Notes under the pieces: model-generated
The model's database searches: none
What the model saw: the letters and a program-made list of their open reading frames with translations, nothing else
Told to the model about the DNA's origin: nothing
Shown: piece after piece, positions 27,541 to 37,451 of the stretch
Layout: each line of letters begins with the position of its first letter
Position numbering within the stretch: position 1 is the first letter of the stretch
Made by a program: the position numbers and the translations under genes
Origin: G963422445 sp963422445
GTDB taxonomy: Bacteria; Pseudomonadota; Alphaproteobacteria; Thalassobaculales; Thalassobaculaceae
Direction: 5' to 3'
Assembly: GCA_963422445.2 (NCBI GenBank)
Contig: OY729512.2
Coordinates: forward strand, 186,001-250,000
DNA: 64,000 bases

Positions 27541-28266
27541 TCACCATGTCTCGATCCACGGCCGGAGATCGGTCTCGAAGCTCCAGGCCGCACGCGGCTG
27601 ACAGTGGAGCGTCCAGTAGGTTTCGGCGATCGCATCCGGATCCAGAATGCCGTCCTGGTCCTTGAGCGCGTAACGCTCGGGAAACATTTCCTTGATCCAC
27701 ACAGTGTCGATGGCCCCGTCGATCACCACATGTCCGACATGGATACCATCCGGCGCCAGTTCGCGTGCCATCGACTGGGCCAGAGCGCGCAAACCATGTT
27801 TGCCGGAGGAAAACGCAGCATAGCCGATGCCACCACGCACACTCGCCGTCGCTCCGGTGAACAGGATCGTCCCGCGGCCGCGTTCCCGCATGCCTTTGGC
27901 AACTTCCCGCCCCATCAGGAAGCCGCCGAAGCAACACATTTCCCAAACCTTGAAAAACACCCGCGACGTGGTTTCGGAAATTCCGAAGCGGACATTGCCG
28001 CCGACATTGTAGACCGCAACCTCGATCGGGCCGATTTCGTGTTCGATCTTTTCGATGAAAGGAACCATCTGTTCCTCACGGCGGGCATCGACACCATGAG
28101 GGTGCACAATGCCGCCCACAGACCGGATGCTCTCGGCAACAGGTTCAAGCTTGTCGGCATTGCGCCGGGTGATCACGGCTTCGTAACCCTCTCGTGCAAA
28201 ACGCCGAGCGATCGCTCCCCCGGTTGCGTCGCCTGCACCGACAACCAGAATCACGCCTTTGGTCAT
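27541..28266 (-). CDS. Short-chain dehydrogenase/reductase with Phe at the catalytic Tyr position
   Basis: A 241-residue Rossmann-fold protein. The cofactor loop is GAGDATGGAIARRFAREG, a variant of TGxxxGxG. The active-site region reads FTGATASVRGGIGYAAFSSGKHGLRA, so the canonical YxxxK is FSSGK with Phe replacing Tyr. An SDR subgroup with F-x-x-x-K is known among proteobacterial proteins of uncertain function, so this may be natural and not an error. The start at 28266 is chosen because the nucleotide-binding strand begins there. It is downstream of the CmcJ-like oxygenase on the same strand (about 55 bases) and could act on the same substrate. Confidence 0.82.
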   Translation of the reverse strand: MTKGVILVVGAGDATGGAIARRFAREGYEAVITRRNADKLEPVAESIRSVGGIVHPHGVDARREEQMVPFIEKIEHEIGPIEVAVYNVGGNVRFGISETTSRVFFKVWEMCCFGGFLMGREVAKGMRERGRGTILFTGATASVRGGIGYAAFSSGKHGLRALAQSMARELAPDGIHVGHVVIDGAIDTVWIKEMFPERYALKDQDGILDPDAIAETYWTLHCQPRAAWSFETDLRPWIETW

Positions 28267-28321
28267 GATTGTACCGCCCTTCCCGCACAGGGGTTTGCCG
28301 CTTTCAGCAGGCGGCCGATCG

Positions 28322-29128
28322 TCAGGTTTCGAATACGGCGACCACACGGGTTTCGATGCTACGCCGTGGCGGCGCATCCGGAACCGACAGCGGATTATCG
28401 AATGACGTATGCGGACAATACACCACGCGCCCGGGCCGCTGATCCATCTGCTTCAGAACAACCACCTCGTCGGTGCGCATCTCCGGGAAATAACACCAGC
28501 GATGCTCCGGATTGTAGACCGGCGCGGCGACCACGCTCTCACGATCGACGCGGCCGGTGTAGATGTAGTCGATCACATCTTCGCGCGGCAGCGATCTGGC
28601 ATCGATAAAGGCCAGCGGATTCCTGATCGCCGGATTGTCGAAGGGCTGCCAAGTGTTCAACCAGGCATAAACCTGGCCCGGATGCGGCTCGACGCCCGAA
28701 TTCCGCAGCACCATGTGCGACATGTCTTCAATGTTTTTCACATTGTAGTCGCAATGCACGAAGCGGGCGTAGCCGTTATTGAAGTCGGTCGGGATCTCCG
28801 TCCGAATCAGATAACTGTATTGATAAACCGCATCGGCCCCGGCCATCCGGCGAACCAGATCGCGCATTTCCGGAAGATACACATCGGCGATCGCCGATTC
28901 ATCACCGAAATCCGTGCAAGCGGTCTGGTGCGTGGTCAGGGTAAAGCCGGTCGTGTCGAGTCCGATCTCGCCTGCTTCGATCATTGGCCGCACATCGTGG
29001 ACGGCAACATCCTGATAGGCCGTATTGGTGCGGCGGGTCTCTTTCGACCCGATACGGGCGTACTCGACCCTGTCCCGCCATTCGGGATTGATGTAGCGAA
29101 CTTTGGCAGAAACGGCGGCGGCCTGCAT
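28322..29128 (-). CDS. CmcJ/NvfI-family Fe(II)/2-oxoglutarate-type oxygenase
   Basis: A 268-residue protein of the CmcJ/NvfI (AsaB, GA4-desaturase-like) family, which includes cephamycin 7-alpha-hydroxylation and fungal natural-product oxygenases. Diagnostic segments are RFVHCDYN (the H-x-D iron ligands), PVYNPEHRWCYFPEMRTDEV, and VYCPHTSFDNP supplying the distal His. The preceding AGGAGT (about 6 bases upstream) supports ATG 29128. It is divergent from DNA polymerase I and probably co-transcribed with the SDR gene downstream. The substrate is unknown; the family acts on small organic acids and secondary metabolites. Confidence 0.85.
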   Translation of the reverse strand: MQAAAVSAKVRYINPEWRDRVEYARIGSKETRRTNTAYQDVAVHDVRPMIEAGEIGLDTTGFTLTTHQTACTDFGDESAIADVYLPEMRDLVRRMAGADAVYQYSYLIRTEIPTDFNNGYARFVHCDYNVKNIEDMSHMVLRNSGVEPHPGQVYAWLNTWQPFDNPAIRNPLAFIDARSLPREDVIDYIYTGRVDRESVVAAPVYNPEHRWCYFPEMRTDEVVVLKQMDQRPGRVVYCPHTSFDNPLSVPDAPPRRSIETRVVAVFET

Positions 29129-29313
29129 CTTTCGGACTCCTGAAGGTCGACCCGGTCAATATGACTGGACTATGCCGGGTGGATGGCAGCCTGACAAGAG
29201 CAGGTGACGGATTTTCATCCGGACTCTCGCGACGATCGGTCCTTGGTTGCCCGCTTGCCTCCAGCGGCCATGCCGGTAGAGTAGGACGACGACACAACGT
29301 CAGGGCAACGATC

Positions 29314-32094
29314 ATGGACACTTCCGCCGCAACGCCCGGTCTGGTCAGCGAGACCGCCCGGCCGCATTACGTTCTCGTCGACGGCTCCGGCTACATTTTC
29401 CGGTACTTCCATGGTTCGCAGCCACTGAACCGATCCGACGGAACTCCGACCAATGCAGTATTCGGCTTCACGAAGATGCTGATGAAGCTCATCAACGACA
29501 TGAATGCCGGTCATTGCGCTGTCATCTTCGATCGCTCCCGCTACAGCTTCCGCAACGAGATTTATGACCAGTACAAAGCGCAGCGGCCGAACGCGCCGGA
29601 GGATCTGGTGCCGCAATTCCCCCTCATCCGTGACGCGGTCCGGGCTTTCAACATCCCTTGTATTGAAATGGAAGGATACGAGGCCGACGACCTGATCGCC
29701 ACCTATGCGACGATGGCTCGCGAACGCAGCGCCGATGTCACCATCCTGTCATCCGACAAGGATCTCATGCAATTGGTCGGACATGGCGTCAGGATGTACG
29801 ATCCGGCCAAGGACCGGGACATCGACGAAGCCGAAGTTATCGGGAAATTCGGCGTCGGGCCTGAGAAAGTCATTGATGTACAAGCTCTTGCCGGCGACTC
29901 ATCCGATAATGTCCCCGGCGTACCGGGCATCGGGATCAAGACCGCGGCGCAACTGATTACCGAGTATGGCGACCTCGATACACTGCTCGACCGCGCCGGC
30001 GAAATCCGGCAACCGAAGCGCCGCCAAAATCTGATCGATCATGCCGACATGGCGCGGATCAGCCGTCAGCTGGTCACGCTGAAGACCGATGTCCCGGTTC
30101 CCGAGCCGCTGGACTCGCTTGCCGTCACAGCGCCGGACGATGCCGTGGTTCTGGACTTCCTGCGCGCCCAGGAATTCGAAAGCCTTATACGCGTCTATGA
30201 AAAGCGAACCAAGATGCCGGTAGAATCGGTCTACGAGCTCGTCCAGGATCTTGAGACGCTGAAAGCATGGATCTCGGAAGCGGATCATCTCGGTACAGTC
30301 GGTTTCGACAGCGAGACCGACTCCCTCAACGCCCGCCAGGCACGAGTGATCGGCTTGTCGCTTGCAACCGCGCCGGGACGAGCCTGTTACATTCCCTTGC
30401 GCCATGGCGCGAAACACCCGGATATGCTCGCCGAAAGCGCACCGCCGCAACAGATACCGTTTGACGATGCGATCTCCTGTCTGAAGCCGCTGCTCGCCAA
30501 TCCCGGTGTTCTCAAGGTCGGACACAACATCAAGTTCGATGCCCTGGTCATGGCACAGCCGGAGAATGGCGGCGTCAAGATCACGCCGGTCGATGACACC
30601 ATGTGTCTGGCCTATGTGATGGGGCAAGGCGTCGATCACAGGGGAACCGGCGTAGCAAGTTACGCGCTCGACAAACTGTCCCTCGGCCACCTCGCTCATG
30701 CCAACATCCCCTACGAAGCCCTCTGCGGCAAGGGCAAAGCACAGATTCCATTTTCCGAGGTTGCCCTGGATCGAGCACGCGATTATGCGGCCGAGGACGC
30801 CGACATGACTTTGCGCCTGCATCGGCAGTTCCGCCCGGCATTGCCAAGATCGGGACTCGCCACGGTTTACGAAACCCTCGAACGTCCGTTGATTCCGGTT
30901 CTTGTGGCGATGGAGAACGACGGGATCAAGGTCGATCCGACAATCCTTCGGACCATGTCGGAGGATTTTCGCGGACGAATCCGCGACCAGGAGGCCGAGA
31001 TCCATGACTTGGCGAACAAATCGTTCAATATCGGCTCACCGAAGCAACTCGCCGAGATCCTGTTTGACGAAATGAAGTTGCCCGGCGGCAAGAAAAACAG
31101 CACTGGCGGCTACAGTACCGGCGCCAATGTTCTGGAAGATCTGGCGGCAGACGGTCACGAACTGCCGGCACGGGTGCTCGACTGGAGGCAGATGTCGAAG
31201 CTCAAATCGACCTATACCGACGCTCTCGTAGGCGACATCAATCCGGCGACCGGCCGCATTCATACATCCTATTCGATGACCGGCGCCAATACCGGCCGGC
31301 TCAGTTCAAATACGCCAAATCTTCAGAACATCCCGGTGCGAACCGAGGAAGGGCGCAAGATTCGCACGGCCTTCATCGCCGAACCCGGCCATGTCCTGCT
31401 CTCAGTGGACTATTCGCAGATCGAATTGCGCCTGCTCGCCCATATTGCTGGCATAGACAGCCTGAAACAGGCCTTTTACGACGGTATCGATATTCACGCC
31501 CAAACCGCATCCGAAGTGTTCGATGTCGCGCTCGACGAGATGACACCGGACATCCGGCGAAACGCCAAAGCGATCAATTTCGGCATCATCTATGGAATCT
31601 CCGCTTTCGGGCTGGCGCGCCAGCTGCGCTGCACGCGCGATACGGCGCGAAACTACATCCATGCCTATTTCGAACGATATCCGGGCATTCGCGACTACAT
31701 GGAGGCGACCAAGGGCAAGGCCCGGAAGATGGGGTATGTCGAGACCCTATTCGGTCGCAAGGTGCATCTGTCCAGAATCAACTCTCCCAAGCACACAGAC
31801 CGCGCGTTTTCCGAACGGGCTGCGGTCAACGCGCCGATTCAGGGAACCGCGGCCGATATCATCAAGCGGGCCATGATCAGGCTGCCTCAAGCCCTGGACC
31901 GGGCCGGGCTTGTGGCCCGCATGCTGCTGCAGGTGCATGACGAACTGCTGCTCGAAGTTCTGGAGGACGAACTGGACGCCACCAGCAATCTGGTCCGGAA
32001 CGTAATGGAGGCAGCGCCGCATCCAGCAATTGATATTTCGGTGCCCTTGGTCGCCGATGTCGGTTCGGGAGCAAACTGGGCCGATGCCCATTGA
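29314..32094 (+). CDS. polA: DNA polymerase I
   Basis: A 926-residue family A DNA polymerase for Okazaki-fragment processing and repair synthesis. Domains in order: 5'-3' exonuclease (VLVDGSGYIFRYFH, SSDKDLMQLV), a 3'-5' proofreading domain with intact FDSET (D332/E334), GHNIKFDAL and YAAEDAD motifs, and the polymerase domain with motif A SVDYSQIELR (D699), motif B RRNAKAINFGIIYGIS and motif C QVHDELLLEV (D876, E877). All catalytic acids are present, so all three activities are expected. The start at 29314 (MDTSAATPGL) is selected by homology of the following sequence. An upstream in-frame ATG 51 codons earlier has low-complexity, non-conserved sequence. Confidence 0.96.
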   Translation: MDTSAATPGLVSETARPHYVLVDGSGYIFRYFHGSQPLNRSDGTPTNAVFGFTKMLMKLINDMNAGHCAVIFDRSRYSFRNEIYDQYKAQRPNAPEDLVPQFPLIRDAVRAFNIPCIEMEGYEADDLIATYATMARERSADVTILSSDKDLMQLVGHGVRMYDPAKDRDIDEAEVIGKFGVGPEKVIDVQALAGDSSDNVPGVPGIGIKTAAQLITEYGDLDTLLDRAGEIRQPKRRQNLIDHADMARISRQLVTLKTDVPVPEPLDSLAVTAPDDAVVLDFLRAQEFESLIRVYEKRTKMPVESVYELVQDLETLKAWISEADHLGTVGFDSETDSLNARQARVIGLSLATAPGRACYIPLRHGAKHPDMLAESAPPQQIPFDDAISCLKPLLANPGVLKVGHNIKFDALVMAQPENGGVKITPVDDTMCLAYVMGQGVDHRGTGVASYALDKLSLGHLAHANIPYEALCGKGKAQIPFSEVALDRARDYAAEDADMTLRLHRQFRPALPRSGLATVYETLERPLIPVLVAMENDGIKVDPTILRTMSEDFRGRIRDQEAEIHDLANKSFNIGSPKQLAEILFDEMKLPGGKKNSTGGYSTGANVLEDLAADGHELPARVLDWRQMSKLKSTYTDALVGDINPATGRIHTSYSMTGANTGRLSSNTPNLQNIPVRTEEGRKIRTAFIAEPGHVLLSVDYSQIELRLLAHIAGIDSLKQAFYDGIDIHAQTASEVFDVALDEMTPDIRRNAKAINFGIIYGISAFGLARQLRCTRDTARNYIHAYFERYPGIRDYMEATKGKARKMGYVETLFGRKVHLSRINSPKHTDRAFSERAAVNAPIQGTAADIIKRAMIRLPQALDRAGLVARMLLQVHDELLLEVLEDELDATSNLVRNVMEAAPHPAIDISVPLVADVGSGANWADAH

Positions 32095-32776
32095 GGTCGC
32101 CCAGAGGTATGTCGCCAGCCAGTGCCTTACGGAAGACGCCGATCTGCGGGTCGTTTCGTATCTCGCTTGCAAACCGGGCCGAAAGCCGTCAGAATCCGGC
32201 GTACGGGACTTGCATTGAGGTTACCGCTTTGCCCGCAGGATTTTGCGGGAGAAACACAAGAGAAGGACCGTGGTCCGAAACCCAGACAGCCTGTTCATTC
32301 GAAGGCCAGGGAGGTTGGCCGCCGTCCTATCTTCCATGGCTGTTCCGATCCGGAATGGCCCGAAACCGTGACTCCGGACCGACGCTGAAAGAGGTTTCCA
32401 TCGCGTTCCGATGCCGTCGCCGGAGAGGGGACGCATGCCAGTCTCATTCGTGGCGACCCGCTCAGGCACCAGCCGCAAGTCGGCTGGCCGACGCCCATGT
32501 CAACTCACCGGTCATTGGCGACATGATCCAGCCCGTCCTTTTGTTGCCATCCCGGATTCGTGGCAAGGGGCATGACAGCCATCCGCCGGCGGCAGACCGC
32601 GATTTCCGAACGATGGCCGAGACCCTTGCTTCACACCTGCTCCGACAGGTATCCAAAAGAGATGCGCGGATCGCCTGCAAATGCCGCTCATCCGTGACCA
32701 GCACCTTGGCCTGACGCCCGCAGCCGGATAGAACCGGCACCATGGTGCGTCCTGCAATGACCCTATGGAGACTTTG
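32095..32776. other. Intergenic region after polA without a recognisable gene
   Basis: About 680 bases. Long open frames occur on both strands (for example 32091-32714 on plus and a minus-strand frame that runs on into the monooxygenase gene), but they are Arg/Pro/Ser-rich with no motifs, as is common by chance in GC-rich DNA. I see no RNA gene, repeat copy or clear terminator. Confidence 0.45.
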
Positions 32777-34393
32777 ATGCCCGATCCGGCTCCGACCTCC
32801 GGAGACAAAACCACATTCGATGTCGTTGTCATTGGCGCCGGTTTTGCCGGTATGCACATGCTGCACCGATTGCGCGGGCTTGGCATGACAGCCCAAGTCT
32901 TCGAAGCCGGCGGCGATGTTGGCGGAACCTGGTACTGGAACCGCTATCCAGGCGCGCGCTGCGATGTCGAAAGCGTTCAGTATTCCTATCAGTTCGACAA
33001 GGATCTCGAGCAGGAGTGGACCTGGACCGAAAAATTCTCGCCGCAGCCCGAAATCCTGAAATATGCCAATCATGTCGCCGACCGTTTCGACCTGCGCCGC
33101 GATATCAGGTTCAATACCAGGGTTCTGTCGGCGCATTACAGCGAGATGGATGGCCGCTGGACCGTCGCGACGGATCGCGGCGACATGGTGACCTGCGATT
33201 TCTGTGTATTCGCGACAGGGTGCCTGTCGCTGTCCAACACGCCGAAATTCAACGGGATCGAGACTTACGAAGGCAAGACCTATCACACCGGGCGCTGGCC
33301 CCATGACGGTGTGGACTTTAGCGGCTTGCGAGTGGGTGTCATCGGGACCGGCTCTTCGGCAATACAGGCGATCCCTGAAATCGCCAAACAGGCGCAGACG
33401 CTGACCGTGTTTCAGCGGACAGCCAATTACACGATTCCGGCCCAGAACAGGACACTGTCAGCGGACTACGTCGAGGCGATCAAGGCTGACTATCCGAACA
33501 TGCGGCGGCGCGCGGCCAGCAAACCGGCCGGGTACGACATGCCGCTCAACCCGAGCTCGGTTCTGGATGTCGAGCCGGAGACGTACCGTGTCGAATATCA
33601 GGCCCGCTGGAATATCGGAGGCACCCAATTTCTCGGGGCCTACGGCGATCTCCTGATCGACCCTGATGCCAATCGCACGGCGGCGGATTTTGTGAAAGAC
33701 ATGATTCGCAAGACCGTTCACGACCCCGGAGTCGCAGAATTGCTGTGTCCGACCAATATCATCGGCTGCAAGCGACTTTGCGTCGATACCGGCTATTACG
33801 AGACATACAATCTGTCTCACGTCCAGCTTGTCGATGTTTCGTGCGAGCCGATCGAACGCCTGACCGCGACAGGTCTGCGACATGACGGCACGGACTATGC
33901 TTTCGATGCCGTCATTTTCGCGACCGGTTTCGACGCGATGACCGGGGCGTTGTTCGACATCGACATTCGGGGCCGGAACGGGTTGGCGCTGAACGAGAAG
34001 TGGGCTGACGGCCCGGCAACATATCTCGGATTGACGACCCACGGGTTTCCGAACCTGTTCACGATCACCGGTCCGGGCAGTCCTTCGGTGTTGACCAACA
34101 TGCTGCCCTCAATCGAACAGCACGTGAACTTCATCGCCGACTGCCTTGCCTTCATGCGCGAGCATGACCATCACCGGATCGAACCGAAACACGAGGCCGA
34201 ATGCGCTTGGGGTATCCATGTCAACGAGGTGGCCGATCTGTCACTGCGTTCGACCTGCGCGTCCTGGTATGTCGGCGCCAACGTGCCTGGTAAACCGCGC
34301 GTCTTCATGCCGTATATCGGCGGATTCCCGCGTTATGCGGAACGTTGTGAGCAGATCGTCGAGAATGGCTACGAGGGCTTCGCTCTGGCCTGA
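32777..34393 (+). CDS. Flavin-dependent Baeyer-Villiger-type monooxygenase
   Basis: A 538-residue class B flavoprotein monooxygenase that should oxidise ketones or related carbonyls with NADPH and O2. It shows the first GxGxxG (VVIGAGFAGMHMLHRL), the BVMO long motif GGTWYWNRYPGARCDVES, the fingerprint YEGKTYHTGRWP (a variant of FxGxxxHTxxWP), the second dinucleotide motif VGVIGTGSSAIQAIP and the ATG motif FATGFDAMTGA. Start 32777 is preferred to an in-frame ATG 4 codons earlier because GGAG lies 8 bases before it. No dehydrogenase or hydrolase partner is directly linked, although an alpha/beta hydrolase lies 1 kb downstream on the other strand. Confidence 0.92.
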   Translation: MPDPAPTSGDKTTFDVVVIGAGFAGMHMLHRLRGLGMTAQVFEAGGDVGGTWYWNRYPGARCDVESVQYSYQFDKDLEQEWTWTEKFSPQPEILKYANHVADRFDLRRDIRFNTRVLSAHYSEMDGRWTVATDRGDMVTCDFCVFATGCLSLSNTPKFNGIETYEGKTYHTGRWPHDGVDFSGLRVGVIGTGSSAIQAIPEIAKQAQTLTVFQRTANYTIPAQNRTLSADYVEAIKADYPNMRRRAASKPAGYDMPLNPSSVLDVEPETYRVEYQARWNIGGTQFLGAYGDLLIDPDANRTAADFVKDMIRKTVHDPGVAELLCPTNIIGCKRLCVDTGYYETYNLSHVQLVDVSCEPIERLTATGLRHDGTDYAFDAVIFATGFDAMTGALFDIDIRGRNGLALNEKWADGPATYLGLTTHGFPNLFTITGPGSPSVLTNMLPSIEQHVNFIADCLAFMREHDHHRIEPKHEAECAWGIHVNEVADLSLRSTCASWYVGANVPGKPRVFMPYIGGFPRYAERCEQIVENGYEGFALA

Positions 34394-34415
34394 TGCCGGG
34401 TTGACCGTCATCCAA

Positions 34416-34519
34416 TCCGCACGGCGATCCCATGCTAAATCTGAGCTCCGGTCGAGCGGCGCATTGACAACATACAGTGAAGTCATTTTCACAATGTGGT
34501 CCGTAAGCGATTAAATCGC
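34416..34519 (+). repeat. About 100-bp dispersed repeat, copy 2
   Basis: Second copy of the repeat at 22107-22207, in opposite orientation relative to the window. It starts TCCGCACGGCGATCCCATGC about 23 bases after the monooxygenase stop codon and ends ATTAAATCGC. Here no transposase remnant adjoins it, which argues that the roughly 100-bp unit is mobile or conserved on its own. Confidence 0.7.
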
Positions 34520-35421
34520 TGGAGAAAACGAGCCTTTTCTATCATTTTTGGCGCAAGAATTCATGTCGACAAACTCTTGTTATGGACTCGTTGCTTACAG
34601 CGTGGGATCACTGTGTCCAATCCGGCATGGTCCTTGCGTCAGGCCGCAATTTGGTCGAATCTGGGTGTACCGCAAGATTATATGATGGAGATCCGGTGAT
34701 GCTCAGAACCTTGTACCGTATTCTGTCGCTACCGGCGCTTGGCTCGACCGTGGCCCGAAAGCAGTATTGATAAACCGGATGCGCCGGGCAGCCGTCAAAG
34801 GGGTTGCGCGCTCGATGCGCAAATTCGGTTTGTAAGCGCCAGACCAGCGCTAGGCCCGTCGCGCTCCAACCCGACGGCGCGAAGTCGATGTCGGCCAGCC
34901 ACGATTTGCCGGACTTATGCGTTCTCCATGCGATCTGGTATCGAACCCACCCGCCAGATCACGACCAGGATCGGCTTCGGTCCCGGCACAAGCGCGGGAT
35001 CATCGCATCAATTGGACGTCTCCGAAGTCGCCACGATTCTGATTTGCGGAAATGAATATCGCTGAAACAGTCGTACGATGGTAGATAGCGATCGCACACC
35101 GCAGATGTCGGGTCCGGCCCCATCAGTAGCCCCACCAATCAAACTGGTTGCGTCGTCGACTCTCTGAACAGGCTTCTGGTCCGGCTCGACGACTTAGAAA
35201 TCCGGCTTCGAAAAATCGAGCGTAACGATCACATTGTCGCATTTGGCATTGTTCTCGGCATCGGCTTCATCGTCGGCGGTCTCTTCCGCATCGCGCCGCT
35301 CGATCTTGTTCTGACGATAACACCAAGGTAGCTGAACAGGCGCAACCACCCGAATCCTTGGCTGTATCGACCACCGGGAACTCAATCGGCGCCATGACGC
35401 CGTGTGTCGCCGCGGCCGCCG
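34520..35421. other. Intergenic region with degraded coding traces
   Basis: About 900 bases without an intact gene. On the minus strand around 34800-35000, the stretch YQIAWRTHKSGKSWLADIDF followed by APSGWSATGLALVW looks like an old coding fragment, but it has no start and has stops on either side. On the plus strand 35190-35332 encodes a hydrophobic segment (IVAFGIVLGIGFIVGGLFRI) preceded by charged residues but without any start codon in good context. Both are probably remnants. Confidence 0.4.
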
Positions 35422-36297
35422 TCACTCTCCGATCGGCCGCCGGCCAAAATGCGCAATCATTGTGGCGGCAAGTTCGGCCGGAGCTTCTTCCGGAACGAAA
35501 TGCCCGCTGTCGGCAATCACCACACCGCTCACGTCATCCGCGATGGTGCGCAATGACAGTTCGGGTTCCTCAGCCCGGCCCCGCGCCTCGGTGCGACCCC
35601 CGCCAACCGCAAGCACCGGCATCTTCAGACGAAAACCGGAGTCGGCCAGCGCCAGGTTGGCCGCGACATTTACGGGTATATTACGATAATAGCCAAAACT
35701 GACGCCCAGCGCGCCGGGCTGTCCGTAGCTTCGAAGATACTCCTCGACATCAGCCGGACCGACCGCATCGGATCGGTACGAAAATTCCTCGTAGAACCAG
35801 CCAAGATAGATCCGTTCCCTGCCTTCCGTGAGCGCCTCGGGAAGATCGGGCGTCCGGTGAAAAGTGTGATGCCAACGTCGCCCGCCCTGTGACATGTCCG
35901 GACCAAGACCCGGTATCGTGACGTCGACAACAGCCAGAGTCTCTACGGCACGAGGGTTCGCGGCGGCCAGCGCGAAGGCTGTCGGTCCGCCCCAGTCATG
36001 GCCAGCCAGATGAAATCGCGTCACGCCGAGATGGTCCGCGAGTAACTCGGCAATATCGCCGGCGACCGAACCGCTGTCATAACCAGCTGCCGGCCGGCTT
36101 GTGTCGCCAAGACCGCGCAGGTCCGGCGCAACAACCCGATACCCCGCCTCGACGACATGCGGAATGACATGCCGCCATTCGTACCAGGTCTGCGGCCAGC
36201 CATGCAGCAACACGGCGACCTCGCCTGCACCGGCCGTGACATAATGCATTGTCACCTGTGACAATGATGCATGGTGATGGACAATCGGAACGTTCAT
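35422..36297 (-). CDS. Alpha/beta hydrolase (epoxide hydrolase / haloalkane dehalogenase-like)
   Basis: A 291-residue serine-free alpha/beta hydrolase. The oxyanion motif is LLHGWPQTWYEWR (HGWP), the nucleophile elbow is LAGHDWGGPTAF with Asp as nucleophile, and the catalytic His lies in DSGHFVPEEAP. This combination is typical of epoxide hydrolases and haloalkane or fluoroacetate dehalogenases. The start is set at 36297 (MNVPIVHHHASLS) with a purine-rich GGGGGGCACC upstream; the longer open frame to 36600 has no supporting features and overlaps the divergent gene. The natural substrate is unknown. Confidence 0.88.
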   Translation of the reverse strand: MNVPIVHHHASLSQVTMHYVTAGAGEVAVLLHGWPQTWYEWRHVIPHVVEAGYRVVAPDLRGLGDTSRPAAGYDSGSVAGDIAELLADHLGVTRFHLAGHDWGGPTAFALAAANPRAVETLAVVDVTIPGLGPDMSQGGRRWHHTFHRTPDLPEALTEGRERIYLGWFYEEFSYRSDAVGPADVEEYLRSYGQPGALGVSFGYYRNIPVNVAANLALADSGFRLKMPVLAVGGGRTEARGRAEEPELSLRTIADDVSGVVIADSGHFVPEEAPAELAATMIAHFGRRPIGE

Positions 36298-36583
36298 GGC
36301 GAAGGTGCCCCCCAGTGTTACCGTCCTTCGGATCGGCAGTCGGCAAACCATCATAGGGACAGAATGGCGCATGCGCAGTATTGGCAGGACGGCTGCAGCA
36401 AACCGATCAGACTTCTGTTCGTAAAAGCCTGCGCTTGCCACGCGACCGCGAAACTGATGTACCCTGCTGTCCGATGGCATGGCCGGCACGGAAACTGTCG
36501 CTTGTGCCAGCTTGTCACAGGTAATGTGCCGGAACGTCTCGCCGGCGACATCGGGCACGGGCATGCGCAAGGAGAGCAGAACC

Positions 36584-37432
36584 ATGAAAATCGGCGTCAT
36601 GATGTTTCCGACCGACTATTCGATCACACCGCAACGTCTCGCGGTCGCAGTCGAGGACCGGAATCTGGAATCGCTTTGGTTCCCGGAGCATTCACACATA
36701 CCCTTGCCACGAGTTTCACCGTGGCCGGGCGGCGGCGAACTGCCGAAGATGTATTATGATGTCATGGATCCGTTCGTGGCCCTGGGCGCAGCCGCCTCGG
36801 TCACCAGCCGGATCGGACTGGCGACCGGAATTTGCCTCGTGATCCAGCGGGATCCGATCCAGCTTGCCAAGGAGGTGGCCAGTCTCGACCAGATTTCCGG
36901 CGGCCGGTTTATGTTTGGTGTCGGCGCCGGCTGGAACGCTGAAGAGATGGCCGATCATGGGACAACGGACTTCAAGGGGCGGTTCAGGCTGATGGCCGAC
37001 CGGATCGCCGCAATGCGGACGATATGGACCCAGTCGAAGCCTGAATATCACGGCGACCATGTCGACTTCGGCCCCATGATGACCTGGCCGAAACCGGTTC
37101 AGAAACCGCATCCTCCGATCATTGTCGGCGGCGGTTTTCCGCATGCCGCCCGGCGGGCCATTGCCTTCGGCGATGGCTGGATGCCGATCGGCGGACGAAT
37201 CGATGTGGTCGAATTGCTGCCGCGGTTCCGCCAGATGCTCGCCGAAGCAGGCCGCGAACCTGACAGCTTTCCGGTAACGTCCTTCGGCCTGCCTGCGGAA
37301 GCCGACGCCCTCGCCCGAAGTCGCGATTCCGGTATCGACCGAGTGGTTTTGGCGTTGCCGGCCGAGAGTGCCGAGACGATTCTGCCGATGCTCGACGGTT
37401 TCGCCGAACTTGCGGCAGCCGTGTCGGGATGA
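36584..37432 (+). CDS. Luciferase-like (LLM class) F420/flavin-dependent oxidoreductase
   Basis: A 282-residue TIM-barrel flavin or F420-dependent oxidoreductase of the bacterial luciferase superfamily, TIGR03619 type. Landmarks are the N-terminal KIGVMMFPTDYSITP, LWFPEHSHIPLP, the RIGLATGICLVIQRDPIQLAKEVASLD core, GGRFMFGVGAGWNAEEM and the KPHPPIIVGGG cofactor-phosphate region. AAGGAGAGCAG just upstream supports ATG 36584. No F420 biosynthesis gene is in the window, so whether it uses F420 or FMN is open. It is divergent from the hydrolase gene. Confidence 0.87.
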   Translation: MKIGVMMFPTDYSITPQRLAVAVEDRNLESLWFPEHSHIPLPRVSPWPGGGELPKMYYDVMDPFVALGAAASVTSRIGLATGICLVIQRDPIQLAKEVASLDQISGGRFMFGVGAGWNAEEMADHGTTDFKGRFRLMADRIAAMRTIWTQSKPEYHGDHVDFGPMMTWPKPVQKPHPPIIVGGGFPHAARRAIAFGDGWMPIGGRIDVVELLPRFRQMLAEAGREPDSFPVTSFGLPAEADALARSRDSGIDRVVLALPAESAETILPMLDGFAELAAAVSG

Positions 37433-37451
37433 CGTGCGGACGGAGGGTCTC

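Noticed and set aside
32091..32714. Plus-strand 207-codon frame downstream of polA
   Set aside because: Arg/Ser/Pro-rich without motifs and begins inside polA; no evidence of a gene.
35190..35332. Small membrane peptide frame (IVAFGIVLGIGFIVGG)
   Set aside because: Hydrophobic segment is real but there is no usable start codon or ribosome-binding site in frame; treated as a remnant.
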